From Caldilineales bacterium (GTDB taxonomy: Bacteria; Chloroflexota; Anaerolineae; Caldilineales; Caldilineaceae), in the NCBI GenBank assembly GCA_012271135.1, contig JAAXGZ010000141.1, positions 1-43,248 on the forward strand: a DNA stretch of 43,248 bases. Reading direction: 5' to 3'. Position numbers and translations under genes: made by a program. The notes under the pieces were generated by a model that was not told where the DNA came from, ran no database searches, and saw only the letters and a list, made by a program, of their open reading frames with translations. Positions 7,717 through 16,293 of the stretch are shown here, piece after piece (position 1 is the first letter of the stretch; every line of letters begins with the position of its first letter).

Positions 7717-8499
7717 TCAGGCCAGGGAGGCTTCGGTATCGCGTACGGCCTCGCAACCCGCGACCAGGGCCGCCGCATACACGGCAGTGTCGACACTGTA
7801 GGAGATCACGTTGAAACCCGCGTCCCGCCATTCCGTCATCTGTTCTGCGTCGGTTGGCTGGATGCCCGCACCCAGACCGTGGGTCCTGGCACAGTCCACC
7901 ACCTGGGCCAGCGCGGCCTTGAACCTGGGATGGCCGAACTCCCCCGGGATGCCCAACGACTGGGACAGGTCGGCCTGTCCCACCCAAAGCACGTCCGTGC
8001 CCGCCTCCGCAATCTCCTCCAGGTTGTCCAGTCCGTCCTGGCTCTCGATCTGGTTGATGATGGTGACCGCCTCGTTGCTGGCATCCATGAAGGACCGGAA
8101 ATCCACCGCCTCATAGCCGGACACCGAGCCCCCCAGCCCCAGGCCCCGCCGGCCCATGGGCGCATAGCGCACGGACTGGGCAATGTGCCTGGCGGTTGCA
8201 CCGTCCCGTACGTTGGGAGTCATGATTCCCAGGGCTCCGGCGTCCAACATGCGCGCGATGAAGTGGTATTCCGGCATCGGCACCCGTACCATCGGCGTCA
8301 CGGAGGTGCCCCGGAACCAGGCGATTAAGTCGGCCACCTGCGCGGCCGAAAAGGGGCCGTGCTCCATGTCGATGAGGACAAAGTCCAAGCCGGCAGCCTC
8401 CGCCATCGTCGCCATCCCTCGGGTGGCGAACTCCCAAATCATATGGCCAACCGGAACCTTGCCTTCCGCAAGGCGGGCCTTGAGATTGTTGCGAAACAT
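7717..8499 (-). CDS. HpcH/HpaI-family aldolase
   Basis: Class II pyruvate-dependent aldolase family, which cleaves 4-hydroxy-2-oxo acids or 2-keto-3-deoxy sugar acids to pyruvate plus an aldehyde. The 260-residue protein has the family landmarks in order: LIDMEHGPFS near residue 45, VRVP, the GIMTPNV segment, QIES with the metal-binding Glu near residue 150, and VGQADLSQSLG with the metal-binding Asp. Length is typical (250-270). The exact substrate is not readable; 2-dehydro-3-deoxyglucarate/galactarate-like or HpaI-like activity are options. It is last in a long minus-strand run, 23 nt after hisS. A role with the sugar-acid genes at 29-36 kb is possible but not shown. Confidence 0.85.
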   Translation of the reverse strand: MFRNNLKARLAEGKVPVGHMIWEFATRGMATMAEAAGLDFVLIDMEHGPFSAAQVADLIAWFRGTSVTPMVRVPMPEYHFIARMLDAGALGIMTPNVRDGATARHIAQSVRYAPMGRRGLGLGGSVSGYEAVDFRSFMDASNEAVTIINQIESQDGLDNLEEIAEAGTDVLWVGQADLSQSLGIPGEFGHPRFKAALAQVVDCARTHGLGAGIQPTDAEQMTEWRDAGFNVISYSVDTAVYAAALVAGCEAVRDTEASLA

Positions 8500-8522
8500 G
8501 TTGGTGGGCTCGTTGTCGGGTT

Positions 8523-9899
8523 TCAGGCCAGCAGGGTCCTGAGCCGCGCCACGGCATCGGCTGTGGACAGGGTCGTCTGTTCACCGGTCTCCAGGTCCTT
8601 GACCGACAACTGGCCAGCCTCGGCCTCGCTGGCTCCGGCCAGGGCCACGTAGCGGATCCCTTGGCTCTCGGCGTACCGGAACTGTCGGCCCAGACGGCCG
8701 GCTGACGGATACAGGTCCGTACGCAGGCCGGCTTGCCTCAACTGGTTTGCCGCGCGGTGTACGTGGCCGGCGACCGCCGGATCCATCTGGGCCACCAATA
8801 CCTGCGGGCCTCGTTCCATCCCAACTCCGAACATGCCGCGCTCATCCATTATCAGAAGCACCCGTTCGAGACCAAAGCTGAATCCACAGGCTGGCACCGA
8901 ACGGCCGGAGAACATGCCCAGAAGATTGTCGTAGCGTCCGCCACCGCCTCCGGAACCCGGAAAGTCGGGAAACTGCACTTCGTAGATGGCACCGGTGTAG
9001 TAGCCGAGACCCCGGGCCAAAAGCGGGTCGATACGATAGAGGCCGGCCGCGGGTCCCGCTTCCAGCAGGTCGGTCAGCCTCTTCAGGTCCGCAACCCCAT
9101 CCCCCGCCGGGCCGGAGGCGCCCAGCCAGTCGGTCAGCACGGTTAGCAATTCCTCCGTGGACACCATTTCCGAAATGTCGGAGGCCATTGTCAGGAAGGC
9201 GTCGCCGGCGGCCGGTGCAATGCCGCGCTCCGCCAGTTCGCGCCGTACGCCGTTCAGTCCGATTTTGTCCGCCTTGTCGACGGCCACCATGGCCTCGCCG
9301 GCAAGCTGTTCGGGAATGCCGGCCTGGGCCAGCAGCCCCGCGAGTACCTGGCGGTGGTTGAGCCGCAGCGTGAAGTCGTCCGGCTGTTTGAATCCCAGGC
9401 GGCGCAGGCTTTCGGCGGCGGCACCCAGCACGTCGGCTTCGGCGTCCACCCCCGCGACGCCGACCACGTCCACATCGCACTGGCTGAATTCCCGGTAGCG
9501 GCCGCGCGCGGGCCGGTCGGCACGGAATACCGACTGGATCTGATAGCGCTTGAAGATTGCGGGCAGGTCGGCCTGATGGGCTGACATGACCCGGGCCAGG
9601 GGAACTGTCAGGTCGTAGCGCAGGCCCATGTCGGCCAAGTCGTCCGGCCGCGGGTCGGAAGCCAAGGCCCGATTCAGCTTGGCCCCGCGCTTGAGAACCT
9701 TGTACATGAGGTTCTCACCCTCTTCACCGTATTTGCCCTGCAGCGTTGCGAGTCGCTCTAGGGCGGGAGTCTCCAAGGGCAGGAAACCCCAGGTGCGATA
9801 CACCTCCTGGATCGTGTGAATCACCGCCTGTCGGCGCCCGGCCTCCACGGGCAGAAAGTCGCGCATGCCCCCCGCGGGAGCATTGTTCTGTGTTGCCAT
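8523..9899 (-). CDS. hisS: Histidyl-tRNA synthetase
   Basis: Charges tRNA-His. The 458-residue class II synthetase opens with GGMRDFLPVEAGRRQAV (family N-terminus), has motif 2 around FRADRPARGRYREFSQCDVD, the histidine A motif in RGLGYYTGAIYEV, and motif 3 GGGGRYDNL...CGFSFGLERVL, then the anticodon-binding domain. Length and order are normal (about 420-460). It lies 30 nt after the glycosyltransferase and 23 nt before the aldolase, as part of a minus-strand series. Essential housekeeping gene; no anomalies seen. Confidence 0.95.
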   Translation of the reverse strand: MATQNNAPAGGMRDFLPVEAGRRQAVIHTIQEVYRTWGFLPLETPALERLATLQGKYGEEGENLMYKVLKRGAKLNRALASDPRPDDLADMGLRYDLTVPLARVMSAHQADLPAIFKRYQIQSVFRADRPARGRYREFSQCDVDVVGVAGVDAEADVLGAAAESLRRLGFKQPDDFTLRLNHRQVLAGLLAQAGIPEQLAGEAMVAVDKADKIGLNGVRRELAERGIAPAAGDAFLTMASDISEMVSTEELLTVLTDWLGASGPAGDGVADLKRLTDLLEAGPAAGLYRIDPLLARGLGYYTGAIYEVQFPDFPGSGGGGGRYDNLLGMFSGRSVPACGFSFGLERVLLIMDERGMFGVGMERGPQVLVAQMDPAVAGHVHRAANQLRQAGLRTDLYPSAGRLGRQFRYAESQGIRYVALAGASEAEAGQLSVKDLETGEQTTLSTADAVARLRTLLA

Positions 9900-9929
9900 G
9901 GTTTGTCTGATCTCTCGGAGTTCAGTATG

Positions 9930-10949
9930 TCAGCCTGTCGGACGCAGTCCGGTGCCGAGGACGCGCCAGTAGCCGTGGATCCGGTCACGCCGCAGCGCAA
10001 CGCGGTGGCCAACCAGTAGTTTGGCGAATTCCAGCCCCAGTTGCAGGGCGAACTCGCACAGCAGGAACCGGCGCAGGAGCTCGGCCCATAACACGCCGAA
10101 GTGCTTGCGGTAGTAAAGGACCTTGCTGGAGTTGAAGATGATGTGGGTCTGGGCCGGCACCTGCTCCGAACTGACCCCGCCGTGGTGAATGATTTCCGCC
10201 TCGGGGCAGTATTGAATGCGCCAACCCGCCTCCCGTATGCGCAGGCAGAGGTCGGTTTCCTCGCTGTACATGAACAAGCGTTCGTCGAATCCGCCGACTC
10301 CCGCCAGCACTTCCTGCCGCACCATCAGGGCTGCCCCCTCCAGCCAGTCCACCTCCTGTCGAAAGTCGTCCGGCCATTGTCGGCAGTGGTAGTGCCGGGC
10401 CCACGGGTTCTCGGGCCAGGCACGTCCCAGCCAAGTGCTTTCCCAGAAGCCGGTCAGGCGTTGGGGGAACCGGCGCCGCGACGGTTGCAGATTGCCGTTG
10501 CTCCGCACTAGGCGTGGTCCCACGAGGCCCATATCGGGACGACTCCACAGGGCTTGGTGCAATTCACGGAGGGCGGCGGGGTTGACCAACGTATCCGGAT
10601 TTACCAGCAAAACCGATCTGCCGCGGGCGGCGCGCCACCCGATATTGTTGCCCCGCGAGAATCCGGTGTTGTCCTGCTGTGGCAGGAACCGAACCCAGGG
10701 AAAGCGGAGAGGGATCAGGTCCGAGGTGGCATCGCTACTGGCGGCATCGACCAGCACCACCTCGAACGTCAGATTAGGCTGTCCGGCTTTTGTGGAGGAC
10801 AGCTCACGGATATCGGAAGCGTCCGCGGGGTGGCTGTGCGCCTCCAGTTCGTCCAGACAGGCACGGACATGGTCCCAAACATTCCAACTAACCAGGACCA
10901 ATGACAGTTCCGGGGCGGTGCGTTCCGTGTTCTCTCCCGTCCGGTTCAT
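9930..10949 (-). CDS. Family 2 glycosyltransferase (WbbL/rhamnosyltransferase-like)
   Basis: GT-A fold transferase moving a sugar from a nucleotide donor to a lipid or glycan. The 339-residue protein has the opening strand LSLVLVSWNVWDHV, the VVLVDAASSD loop, NTGFSRGNNIGWRAARG, the metal-site region LLVNPDT (DxD-like), and the acceptor-side GGFDERLFMYSEETDLCLRI motif, which is characteristic of the dTDP-rhamnosyl-type subgroup. Start ATG 10949 overlaps the stop of the upstream dioxygenase gene in ATGA, so the two are translationally coupled. The frame is open further upstream, but that part overlaps the dioxygenase in another frame and has no GT2 content. Donor and acceptor unknown; cell-envelope glycan or glycolipid is most likely. 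Confidence 0.85.
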   Translation of the reverse strand: MNRTGENTERTAPELSLVLVSWNVWDHVRACLDELEAHSHPADASDIRELSSTKAGQPNLTFEVVLVDAASSDATSDLIPLRFPWVRFLPQQDNTGFSRGNNIGWRAARGRSVLLVNPDTLVNPAALRELHQALWSRPDMGLVGPRLVRSNGNLQPSRRRFPQRLTGFWESTWLGRAWPENPWARHYHCRQWPDDFRQEVDWLEGAALMVRQEVLAGVGGFDERLFMYSEETDLCLRIREAGWRIQYCPEAEIIHHGGVSSEQVPAQTHIIFNSSKVLYYRKHFGVLWAELLRRFLLCEFALQLGLEFAKLLVGHRVALRRDRIHGYWRVLGTGLRPTG

Positions 10950-11845
10950 GTTGTGAACGGCTTGATGCGATCCGGAGAGCGAGGTTCGATGGGTTGCAGA
11001 ATTGACAGGCGCTGCGGGGTGAGCCGCTGCTCCAGTTCCGGCGACAACTGGTAGTTGAACCGTGTCCGCAGAGTCCGCGGTGAATAGCGGTAGATGACGG
11101 CGCGCCGGTAGCCGGGGTTGGTCCGTTCTGCCGAGCCGTGGGTGACGCAGTCGGCGAAAAACAAGGCATCGCCCGCCTTGAGGTAGACCTCCTTGGCTCC
11201 GTAGGCGGTGCCTGCCGCTTCCCGTTCGTCGACCGCGGCGATGATCCCTTGGCCTTCCCGCACCAGACGGGGATGGGCCAGCGTGGCCCGGTGACTGCCG
11301 GGCACGATGGAAGTGGCCCCGTCCCCGGGTCCGATGTCGCCCAGGGCCATCAGGATATTGATCTGTCCCACCATCCACTCGCCGGTGTTGGCCTGCCGAA
11401 AGGTGAAGTAGAAGAGGGGCGCGTGGCCGCCGCTGTGGATCCAGAGAAAGCCGCCCGGTCCCCGCACGTTGAGGAGGTTTTCGTGGATCGACAGGCCGTT
11501 GACCTCGTTGACGTACCGCTGGACCAGCGGCAGCCAAGCGGGATAGTCAATCAGCCGCTCGAAGACCGGTCCGCCCTCCACGATGTTCTGGAAGTTGACC
11601 CCGTCGTCCTCGCTGTAGCTGTGGGTTTCGACATGGCCAATCCAAGGATCCACCTCGGCGCGGTCGGTCTTGGGTCGGGGATTTTTGACATAAGACCAGT
11701 GGTCGTCGACCCACTGGTTCATCTCGTCCAGGTCCTGCTTGGCAATGGCTTGGTCCAGGATCATGTAGCCGTGCAGATCGAACATGTAGTCCACCAGTTC
11801 CGGATCGGTGTCGGCGGTCACCCGCGGGTGTTGGAAGTTCTCCAT
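10946..11845 (-). CDS. PhyH-family non-haem iron dioxygenase with HxG motif
   Basis: Member of the phytanoyl-CoA dioxygenase (Fe(II)/2-oxoglutarate) family, 299 residues from ATG 11845 (MENFQHPRV). The jelly-roll landmarks are present: FDLHGYMILDQ, the LMALGDIGPGDGATSIVPGSHR core, the distal His in DCVTHGSAERT and the 2-oxoglutarate Arg in YRRAVIYRYS. The proximal metal motif, normally HxD, reads I-H137-S-G139-G-H, so the acidic iron ligand is missing. Loss of this acid is known in 2-oxoglutarate halogenases (HxA/HxG), but a large uncharacterised bacterial PhyH clade also has LHGG-like variants. It is 111 nt after the prenyl synthase gene and overlaps the GT2 start in ATGA, suggesting joint work on a glycan, lipid or small molecule. 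Substrate unknown. Confidence 0.8.
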   Translation of the reverse strand: MENFQHPRVTADTDPELVDYMFDLHGYMILDQAIAKQDLDEMNQWVDDHWSYVKNPRPKTDRAEVDPWIGHVETHSYSEDDGVNFQNIVEGGPVFERLIDYPAWLPLVQRYVNEVNGLSIHENLLNVRGPGGFLWIHSGGHAPLFYFTFRQANTGEWMVGQINILMALGDIGPGDGATSIVPGSHRATLAHPRLVREGQGIIAAVDEREAAGTAYGAKEVYLKAGDALFFADCVTHGSAERTNPGYRRAVIYRYSPRTLRTRFNYQLSPELEQRLTPQRLSILQPIEPRSPDRIKPFTT

Positions 11846-11956
11846 GGTGGCCTTTGAATGGTGCCGAAGGATCGGCGGTTGTCCCAAGTGTCGGTATTCA
11901 GGATACAGGACGGGGGCCACTGCCGACCCCGCGCGGGCCGGCCGGCACCGGGCCAT

Positions 11957-13000
11957 TCAGGCCCTGCGCCGAAGGATCTCGTTGCCCAGGGCCGTCAGTG
12001 CCCGTCGGCCTTCCGAGTCGGGGAAGAGGTCAAGGCAGGCCAGGCCCGCATCGATGTGACCGCGTGCCACACGATACGACTCCCGGATGGCATCCGAGGC
12101 ACAAACGTCCGCCACGAAGCTCCGGATGCGATCGGTCCAGACCGCCGGATCCCGGTTCCGGTAGGAACTGGCTTCGCGGATGTCGGCAATGAGCATTTCC
12201 CGGTCGGGATGGGCCTGCACGTAGAGGAAGAAGGGCAACGTGCAGTGTCCGCTCAACAGATCGCTGCCGGCCGGCTTGCCCAGGTCCGCTTGGTCTCCGG
12301 TGTAGTCAAGGATGTCGTCCACCACCTGGAAGGCAAGGCCGAACCGTACGCCGAACTGCTTCAGCCGACGGACCCGGTCGGCGCTGAATCTCTGCAGCAG
12401 GGCCGCTCCTTCGGTTGCGACGCGGAAGATGCTGGACGTCTTGCAGGCGATGCGGTGGAAGTAGCTGTTGCGTGCCAGTTGAAACTCGTGCATCGCGTGC
12501 ATCTGCAGGATCTCGCCCTCGACCAGTTCCCGCAGGGATTCGCTGAACACCTGAATGACCCGGGCATGTCCGGTCAATGCAATGAAGTGGGAAGCCTGGC
12601 CGAACATGTAGTTGCCTGCCAGGACCGTGGATCCCTGCGGCCAGACCGAGTTGAGTGTAGGAGCCCCCCGGCGCAGCGCCGAACCGTCGATAACGTCGTC
12701 GTGTACCAGCGTGGCCGTGTGCAGCATCTCCACGGCCGCGGCCAGGGAGATCACGGAGTCGGGCAGTTCCACGGCATCGCGGGTCGGGACCAGCCCGGCA
12801 CACAGCAGCGCCATGGCGGGCCTGAGGCGCTTGCCGCCACGGGCCAGGATGTCTCGGTAGGCCTTCCTTAGGGATCGCAGGTCCGTGACATCCCGGTGTG
12901 CCATCATCGCCTCCACCCGCGCCAGATCCCCGGCGACCGGTTCCAGCAGGGACATCAGATTTGGGGACGGCGGCGAAGCGGCCGCGGGTGGGCCTGTCAT
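11957..13000 (-). CDS. Long-chain trans-polyprenyl diphosphate synthase
   Basis: Head-to-tail prenyltransferase extending allylic diphosphates with isopentenyl diphosphate, giving the side chain of quinones or longer polyprenyl chains. The 347-residue protein has GGKRLRPA, the first Asp-rich motif LVHDDVIDGS (DDxxD type), FRVATEGAAL, and the second Asp-rich motif QVVDDILDYTG with the following GKPAGSDL. The small residue context upstream of the first DDVID favours a medium/long-chain enzyme (hepta/octaprenyl type) over GGPP synthase. Start ATG 13000 overlaps the tatD stop in ATGA; a start at 13033 is possible but lies inside tatD. It belongs to the PGM-TatD-prenyl synthase overlap chain, so it is probably translated from the same mRNA. 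Chain length is inferred only. Confidence 0.9.
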   Translation of the reverse strand: MTGPPAAASPPSPNLMSLLEPVAGDLARVEAMMAHRDVTDLRSLRKAYRDILARGGKRLRPAMALLCAGLVPTRDAVELPDSVISLAAAVEMLHTATLVHDDVIDGSALRRGAPTLNSVWPQGSTVLAGNYMFGQASHFIALTGHARVIQVFSESLRELVEGEILQMHAMHEFQLARNSYFHRIACKTSSIFRVATEGAALLQRFSADRVRRLKQFGVRFGLAFQVVDDILDYTGDQADLGKPAGSDLLSGHCTLPFFLYVQAHPDREMLIADIREASSYRNRDPAVWTDRIRSFVADVCASDAIRESYRVARGHIDAGLACLDLFPDSEGRRALTALGNEILRRRA

Positions 13001-13863
13001 GTTGCCGGAACCGGTTGGGGCAGGCCGAAACACCGCAGGGCGTTGGCGGTCGTAACGTTGGCAACTTCAATTGCCGTCCGGCCTCGGAGTTCCGCAATCC
13101 GGGCACATACCAGGGGCAGCAGGGCCGGTTCGTTGCGCCGTCCCCGATGGGGATGGGGGGCCAGGTACGGACAATCCGTCTCAAGCAGGAGCTGCGCCAA
13201 GGGCAGACGGGGCACCAGGGCATGCACATCCCGTGCATTGAGGAACGTGACCGGACCTCCCAACCCAATCATGAAGCCCAGGTCCCCGGCGGTCCGGACA
13301 TGGGACGGTTGGCCGCTGAAGGCATGCAGGACTCCGCGTACCGGACGCTGTGCCAGCGGACTGTCCCTGAACTCGGTGGATTCCTGCCACCGGCACAGGA
13401 TGGCCGTCACGTCTTCCCAGGCGTTCCGGCAGTGGATGATGACGGGCAGGCCGCGCGCCGCCGCCAAGTCCAGCTGGCTGCGGAAGGCCTCCTTCTGGGC
13501 CGGTTTGTTGTCGGACCGGCGGTAGTAGTCCAGACCGATTTCGCCCACGGCGACCACCTCCGGGGCCGATGTCAACTGTTCCAGCCGGAGGGTCCAGTCC
13601 AGTGGGCGGTGGCCGATCCACCGGGGATGGAAACCCACCGCGACCTTGACGTCGCGGTGTTTGCGGGCGAGGGCAATTGCGTCGGCCGAATCCTCGTGGT
13701 TGGTTCCGGCATGGATGAACCAGCGCACGCCTGCCCGGCGGGCCCGATGCAGGACTTCCGGCCGATCCTCTTCGAATTCGGAGATCGCCAGATGACAGTG
13801 CGTGTCGACGATCGCGGCGGGAGCCGCCTCCGGATAGGGCCCGCGGATATGCTTCTCAGACAC
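12997..13863 (-). CDS. tatD: TatD-family metal-dependent hydrolase/DNase
   Basis: TIM-barrel amidohydrolase-related nuclease of the TatD/YcfH family, linked to DNA repair or RNA turnover. In the 288-residue protein the metal ligands are visible in order: VDTHCHL near the start, GEIGLDYY (Glu), IIHCRNAW (His), VLHAFSG (His) and [11 protein letters not shown] (Asp), with the conserved [10 protein letters not shown] after it. Length fits the family (about 260-290). It overlaps the upstream phosphohexomutase by 8 nt and the downstream prenyl synthase by the ATGA quartet. Assignment to the family is certain; the cellular role is not shown by context. Confidence 0.92.
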   Translation of the reverse strand: MSEKHIRGPYPEAAPAAIVDTHCHLAISEFEEDRPEVLHRARRAGVRWFIHAGTNHEDSADAIALARKHRDVKVAVGFHPRWIGHRPLDWTLRLEQLTSAPEVVAVGEIGLDYYRRSDNKPAQKEAFRSQLDLAAARGLPVIIHCRNAWEDVTAILCRWQESTEFRDSPLAQRPVRGVLHAFSGQPSHVRTAGDLGFMIGLGGPVTFLNARDVHALVPRLPLAQLLLETDCPYLAPHPHRGRRNEPALLPLVCARIAELRGRTAIEVANVTTANALRCFGLPQPVPAT

Positions 13864-15292
13864 CTGTCAGCGCGACGCCGTCGTCGAGGACACTGTCGGT
13901 GGCCGCGGCGTCGGAAATCTCCGTGTAGACCCGGATCAGCGGTTCTGTGCCCGAGAACCGGATGAGCACCCAGCCGCCGTCTTCGAGCTTGAACTTGTAG
14001 CCGTCCGTACGGTCCAGGGCGGTGACCCGGCGTCCACCCAAGGCCAGATTGTCCACATTGACACGGTCCAGGGCGACTACGGCGGCCTGCTTCATCGCAT
14101 CGTCGGCCAGCTTCAGATCACGGCGGGAGTAGTGGTGGGTTCCGGTAATCGCGAACAGATCCTCGATGAGCTCGCTGGGTCGGCGATCCGTGCGCACCAT
14201 CAGGTCCAGCAGGCACAGATTGGCCAGAATCCCGTCCCGTTCCGGCACGTGGTTGCGGAAGGCGTAGCCGCCGCTCTCCTCGCCTCCAATCAGGGCCTCG
14301 GCCGACAGCATGGCCGGCGCCACATACTTGAAGCCCACGCCGGTTTCGTGCACAGGCACCCCATAGTGCTCGCCCAGGCGATCCAGCATCGAAGTGGTGC
14401 TCAGGGTCTTGACGATCGGACCGCGCTCACCGCGCACTTCCAACAGGTAGTAGGCCAGCAAGCCGAACACGCGCAACTGGTCGATGAACCGGCCCTGTTC
14501 ATCGCCGAAACCGCACCGGTCCGCGTCGCCGTCCAGGATTAGCGTGCAGTCGGCCCGGGCCGCCCGGGCGGCCGCCAGGCCGGCGTCCACGTTGGGCGGA
14601 ATTGGTTCCGGCCGATGCATGTCGGGGAACAGGGGATTGTGCTCACCGTGGATTTCGGACACCTTGATGCGACCCCCGTCGAGGAAGCGCGGCAGCCAGC
14701 CTGCGCCGTTGCCCCACATGGCATCCACCTGCACCGTCAAATCGGCCGCGCGCAGGGGAGCCAGGTCCACCAGTTTGGCAACCTGCTCGCTGTATGCCGT
14801 CCCCGGATCAAAGTAGCGGACGGACCCGTCCGCCAGTGCCTTGTCCAGGTCCCGGCTTTGGACGTGGGCCCGGCTGTCCATGGCCGGAATGCAGGCTTCG
14901 ATCTTGCCGAGCTGCCCGGGTGGCACCGCGCCGCCGGTCTGATCCCGCACCTTGAAGCCGTTGTCGGCCGGCGGATTGTGGCTGGCCGTGATGTTGATGC
15001 CGCCGAGCGAGCCGGTGTCCGCAATGCCGAACGAAATGATCGGGGTCGGCGTGGGACGATCCGTCAACAGCACCCGGTAGCCGTTTCCGGCCAGCACTTC
15101 CGCGGCGCCGGCCGCAAAGGCATCGCTTTGGAAACGACGGTCGTAGCCAATCACCACCTGGCCGCGTCCCTGGTCGGGCCGGCGCTTCAGCCAAGTCGCA
15201 AATCCCTGTGCACACCTCCGGACGTTGGCAAAGGTGTAGTCGCGGGCAATCTGGCCCCGCCAGCCATCTGTACCAAAGCGGATTACATCCAT
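13856..15292 (-). CDS. Phosphoglucomutase/phosphomannomutase (alpha-D-phosphohexomutase)
   Basis: Interconverts hexose 1- and 6-phosphates through a phosphoserine enzyme. The 478-residue protein has all four signature loops: the phosphoserine loop NITASHNPP near residue 100, the Mg-binding DGDADR, the sugar-binding GGEESGG, and the C-terminal phosphate loop [12 protein letters not shown]. It begins [16 protein letters not shown] 15292 is preferred over an in-frame TTG six codons earlier because family alignments begin at this point. Glucose or mannose specificity cannot be fixed by eye. First gene of the minus-strand series running to 7717; the leader upstream holds a strong hairpin. A role in nucleotide-sugar supply would fit the GT2 gene further down. 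Confidence 0.92.
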   Translation of the reverse strand: MDVIRFGTDGWRGQIARDYTFANVRRCAQGFATWLKRRPDQGRGQVVIGYDRRFQSDAFAAGAAEVLAGNGYRVLLTDRPTPTPIISFGIADTGSLGGINITASHNPPADNGFKVRDQTGGAVPPGQLGKIEACIPAMDSRAHVQSRDLDKALADGSVRYFDPGTAYSEQVAKLVDLAPLRAADLTVQVDAMWGNGAGWLPRFLDGGRIKVSEIHGEHNPLFPDMHRPEPIPPNVDAGLAAARAARADCTLILDGDADRCGFGDEQGRFIDQLRVFGLLAYYLLEVRGERGPIVKTLSTTSMLDRLGEHYGVPVHETGVGFKYVAPAMLSAEALIGGEESGGYAFRNHVPERDGILANLCLLDLMVRTDRRPSELIEDLFAITGTHHYSRRDLKLADDAMKQAAVVALDRVNVDNLALGGRRVTALDRTDGYKFKLEDGGWVLIRFSGTEPLIRVYTEISDAAATDSVLDDGVALTGV

Positions 15293-15314
15293 GGACTGCC
15301 TTGCAACCAACGAG

Positions 15315-15338
15315 GCGCCCCCGTATTGTCGGGGGCGC
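15315..15338 (-). other. Perfect 9-bp stem-loop in the phosphohexomutase leader
   Basis: GCGCCCCCG and CGGGGGCGC flank a 6-nt loop (TATTGT on the plus strand), 23 nt before the ATG at 15292 on the minus strand. No T-run follows in either direction. It could affect translation or mRNA stability, or be a binding site; no function can be read. Confidence 0.5.
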
Positions 15339-15506
15339 GGAACAGGCCGATCGTATCACAGGAATTCGGGTCCGGATTCGGGACCGCGGGGCGGTTCGTG
15401 TGTGGATGCTAAGGGTTGCCCGTCGACATCCGCGCGCGCTTTCACGGGAGGCTCGCAGTGCTAACATGACCTCCGACTGGCAGGTTTTCGCAACCGGATC
15501 TCACTC

Positions 15507-16262
15507 ATGGACATCACTTGGCACGGTGCCAACTGCGTCAGCTTCAAGGAACGCAACACCACGGTACTCTACGATCCCTGGGAACCCGAGCCGACTGCGG
15601 TCGTACCCGATACGGTTGCACAACCCTCGTTTTTTGACGGCACTGAAACACAATTGGCCCTTGAGACACGGATTGCAGCTCTGCATCCGGATTTCGCTTC
15701 CCAGCTTGTGGTCTCCAGCCGGCCCGTAACGGAAGAAGATGGGCTGGACAGCCTGCCCGGCCACCCGCGGGTGGTGGCATCGCCCGGGGAGTTCGAGGTT
15801 CGGGGCACCTATGTGCAGAGCTTCCGCGTGGCTCCGAAACCGGAGGACCAGGCCGATCCGGATTTCAGCCAATTGCGCATGGCGCACCACATGGATTTCG
15901 GCACGGTCCGGATTACACACCTGGCCATGCCCGGAGCGGTGTTCCGGCCTCGGGATCAACAACTGGTCGGTGCCCTGGTGGACAACCGGACCGACATTCT
16001 GATTTTGCCGATTGGCTCGGGCGCCGACAAGGACATGGCCTGGGTGATGGACACCTGCCGACGTCTTGAACCCAGCTACTGCATTCCCGTGGACTGGCAG
16101 GAGCCCGATCTGGAGGAAGTGTCCCAGGCTCTGCGGACATTGGGCACCCTCAACAGCGAACCCCAACGGCGCTTTCGCACCGCCCGAGGCTCCAAGGCCG
16201 CCGACAACCTTGGCGGCATGACCACGGTGATCCTGGCCGAGACCCCCGTCGCGCGCCGGTGA
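15507..16262 (+). CDS. Metallo-beta-lactamase-fold protein lacking the HxHxDH metal motif
   Basis: The 251-residue protein resembles the UlaG-like/Lactamase_B_3 branch of the metallo-beta-lactamase fold: MDITWHGANCVSFK (usually WxGHSCF), a DPW strand, PGEFEVRG, then ITHLAMPGAVF and DILILPIGSGADKD matching the second half of the fold. Where active members carry HxHxDH after the TVSH-type strand, this one reads VVSSRPVTEEDGLD, so the main zinc ligands are gone. It is therefore probably a non-hydrolytic relative, a regulatory or binding protein, or has a different chemistry. It stands alone between divergent phosphohexomutase and a convergent transglutaminase gene. A weak TGCTAACAT extended -10 lies at about 15460-15468. 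Family call is moderately confident; function unknown. Confidence 0.65.
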   Translation: MDITWHGANCVSFKERNTTVLYDPWEPEPTAVVPDTVAQPSFFDGTETQLALETRIAALHPDFASQLVVSSRPVTEEDGLDSLPGHPRVVASPGEFEVRGTYVQSFRVAPKPEDQADPDFSQLRMAHHMDFGTVRITHLAMPGAVFRPRDQQLVGALVDNRTDILILPIGSGADKDMAWVMDTCRRLEPSYCIPVDWQEPDLEEVSQALRTLGTLNSEPQRRFRTARGSKAADNLGGMTTVILAETPVARR

Positions 16263-16293
16263 CGGGACAGAACGGTCTCGAGGAGCGGCAGAT

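Noticed and set aside
10950..11537. N-terminal extension of the glycosyltransferase
   Set aside because: The extension is a shadow of the PhyH gene; the GT2 fold starts just after the ATG at 10949.
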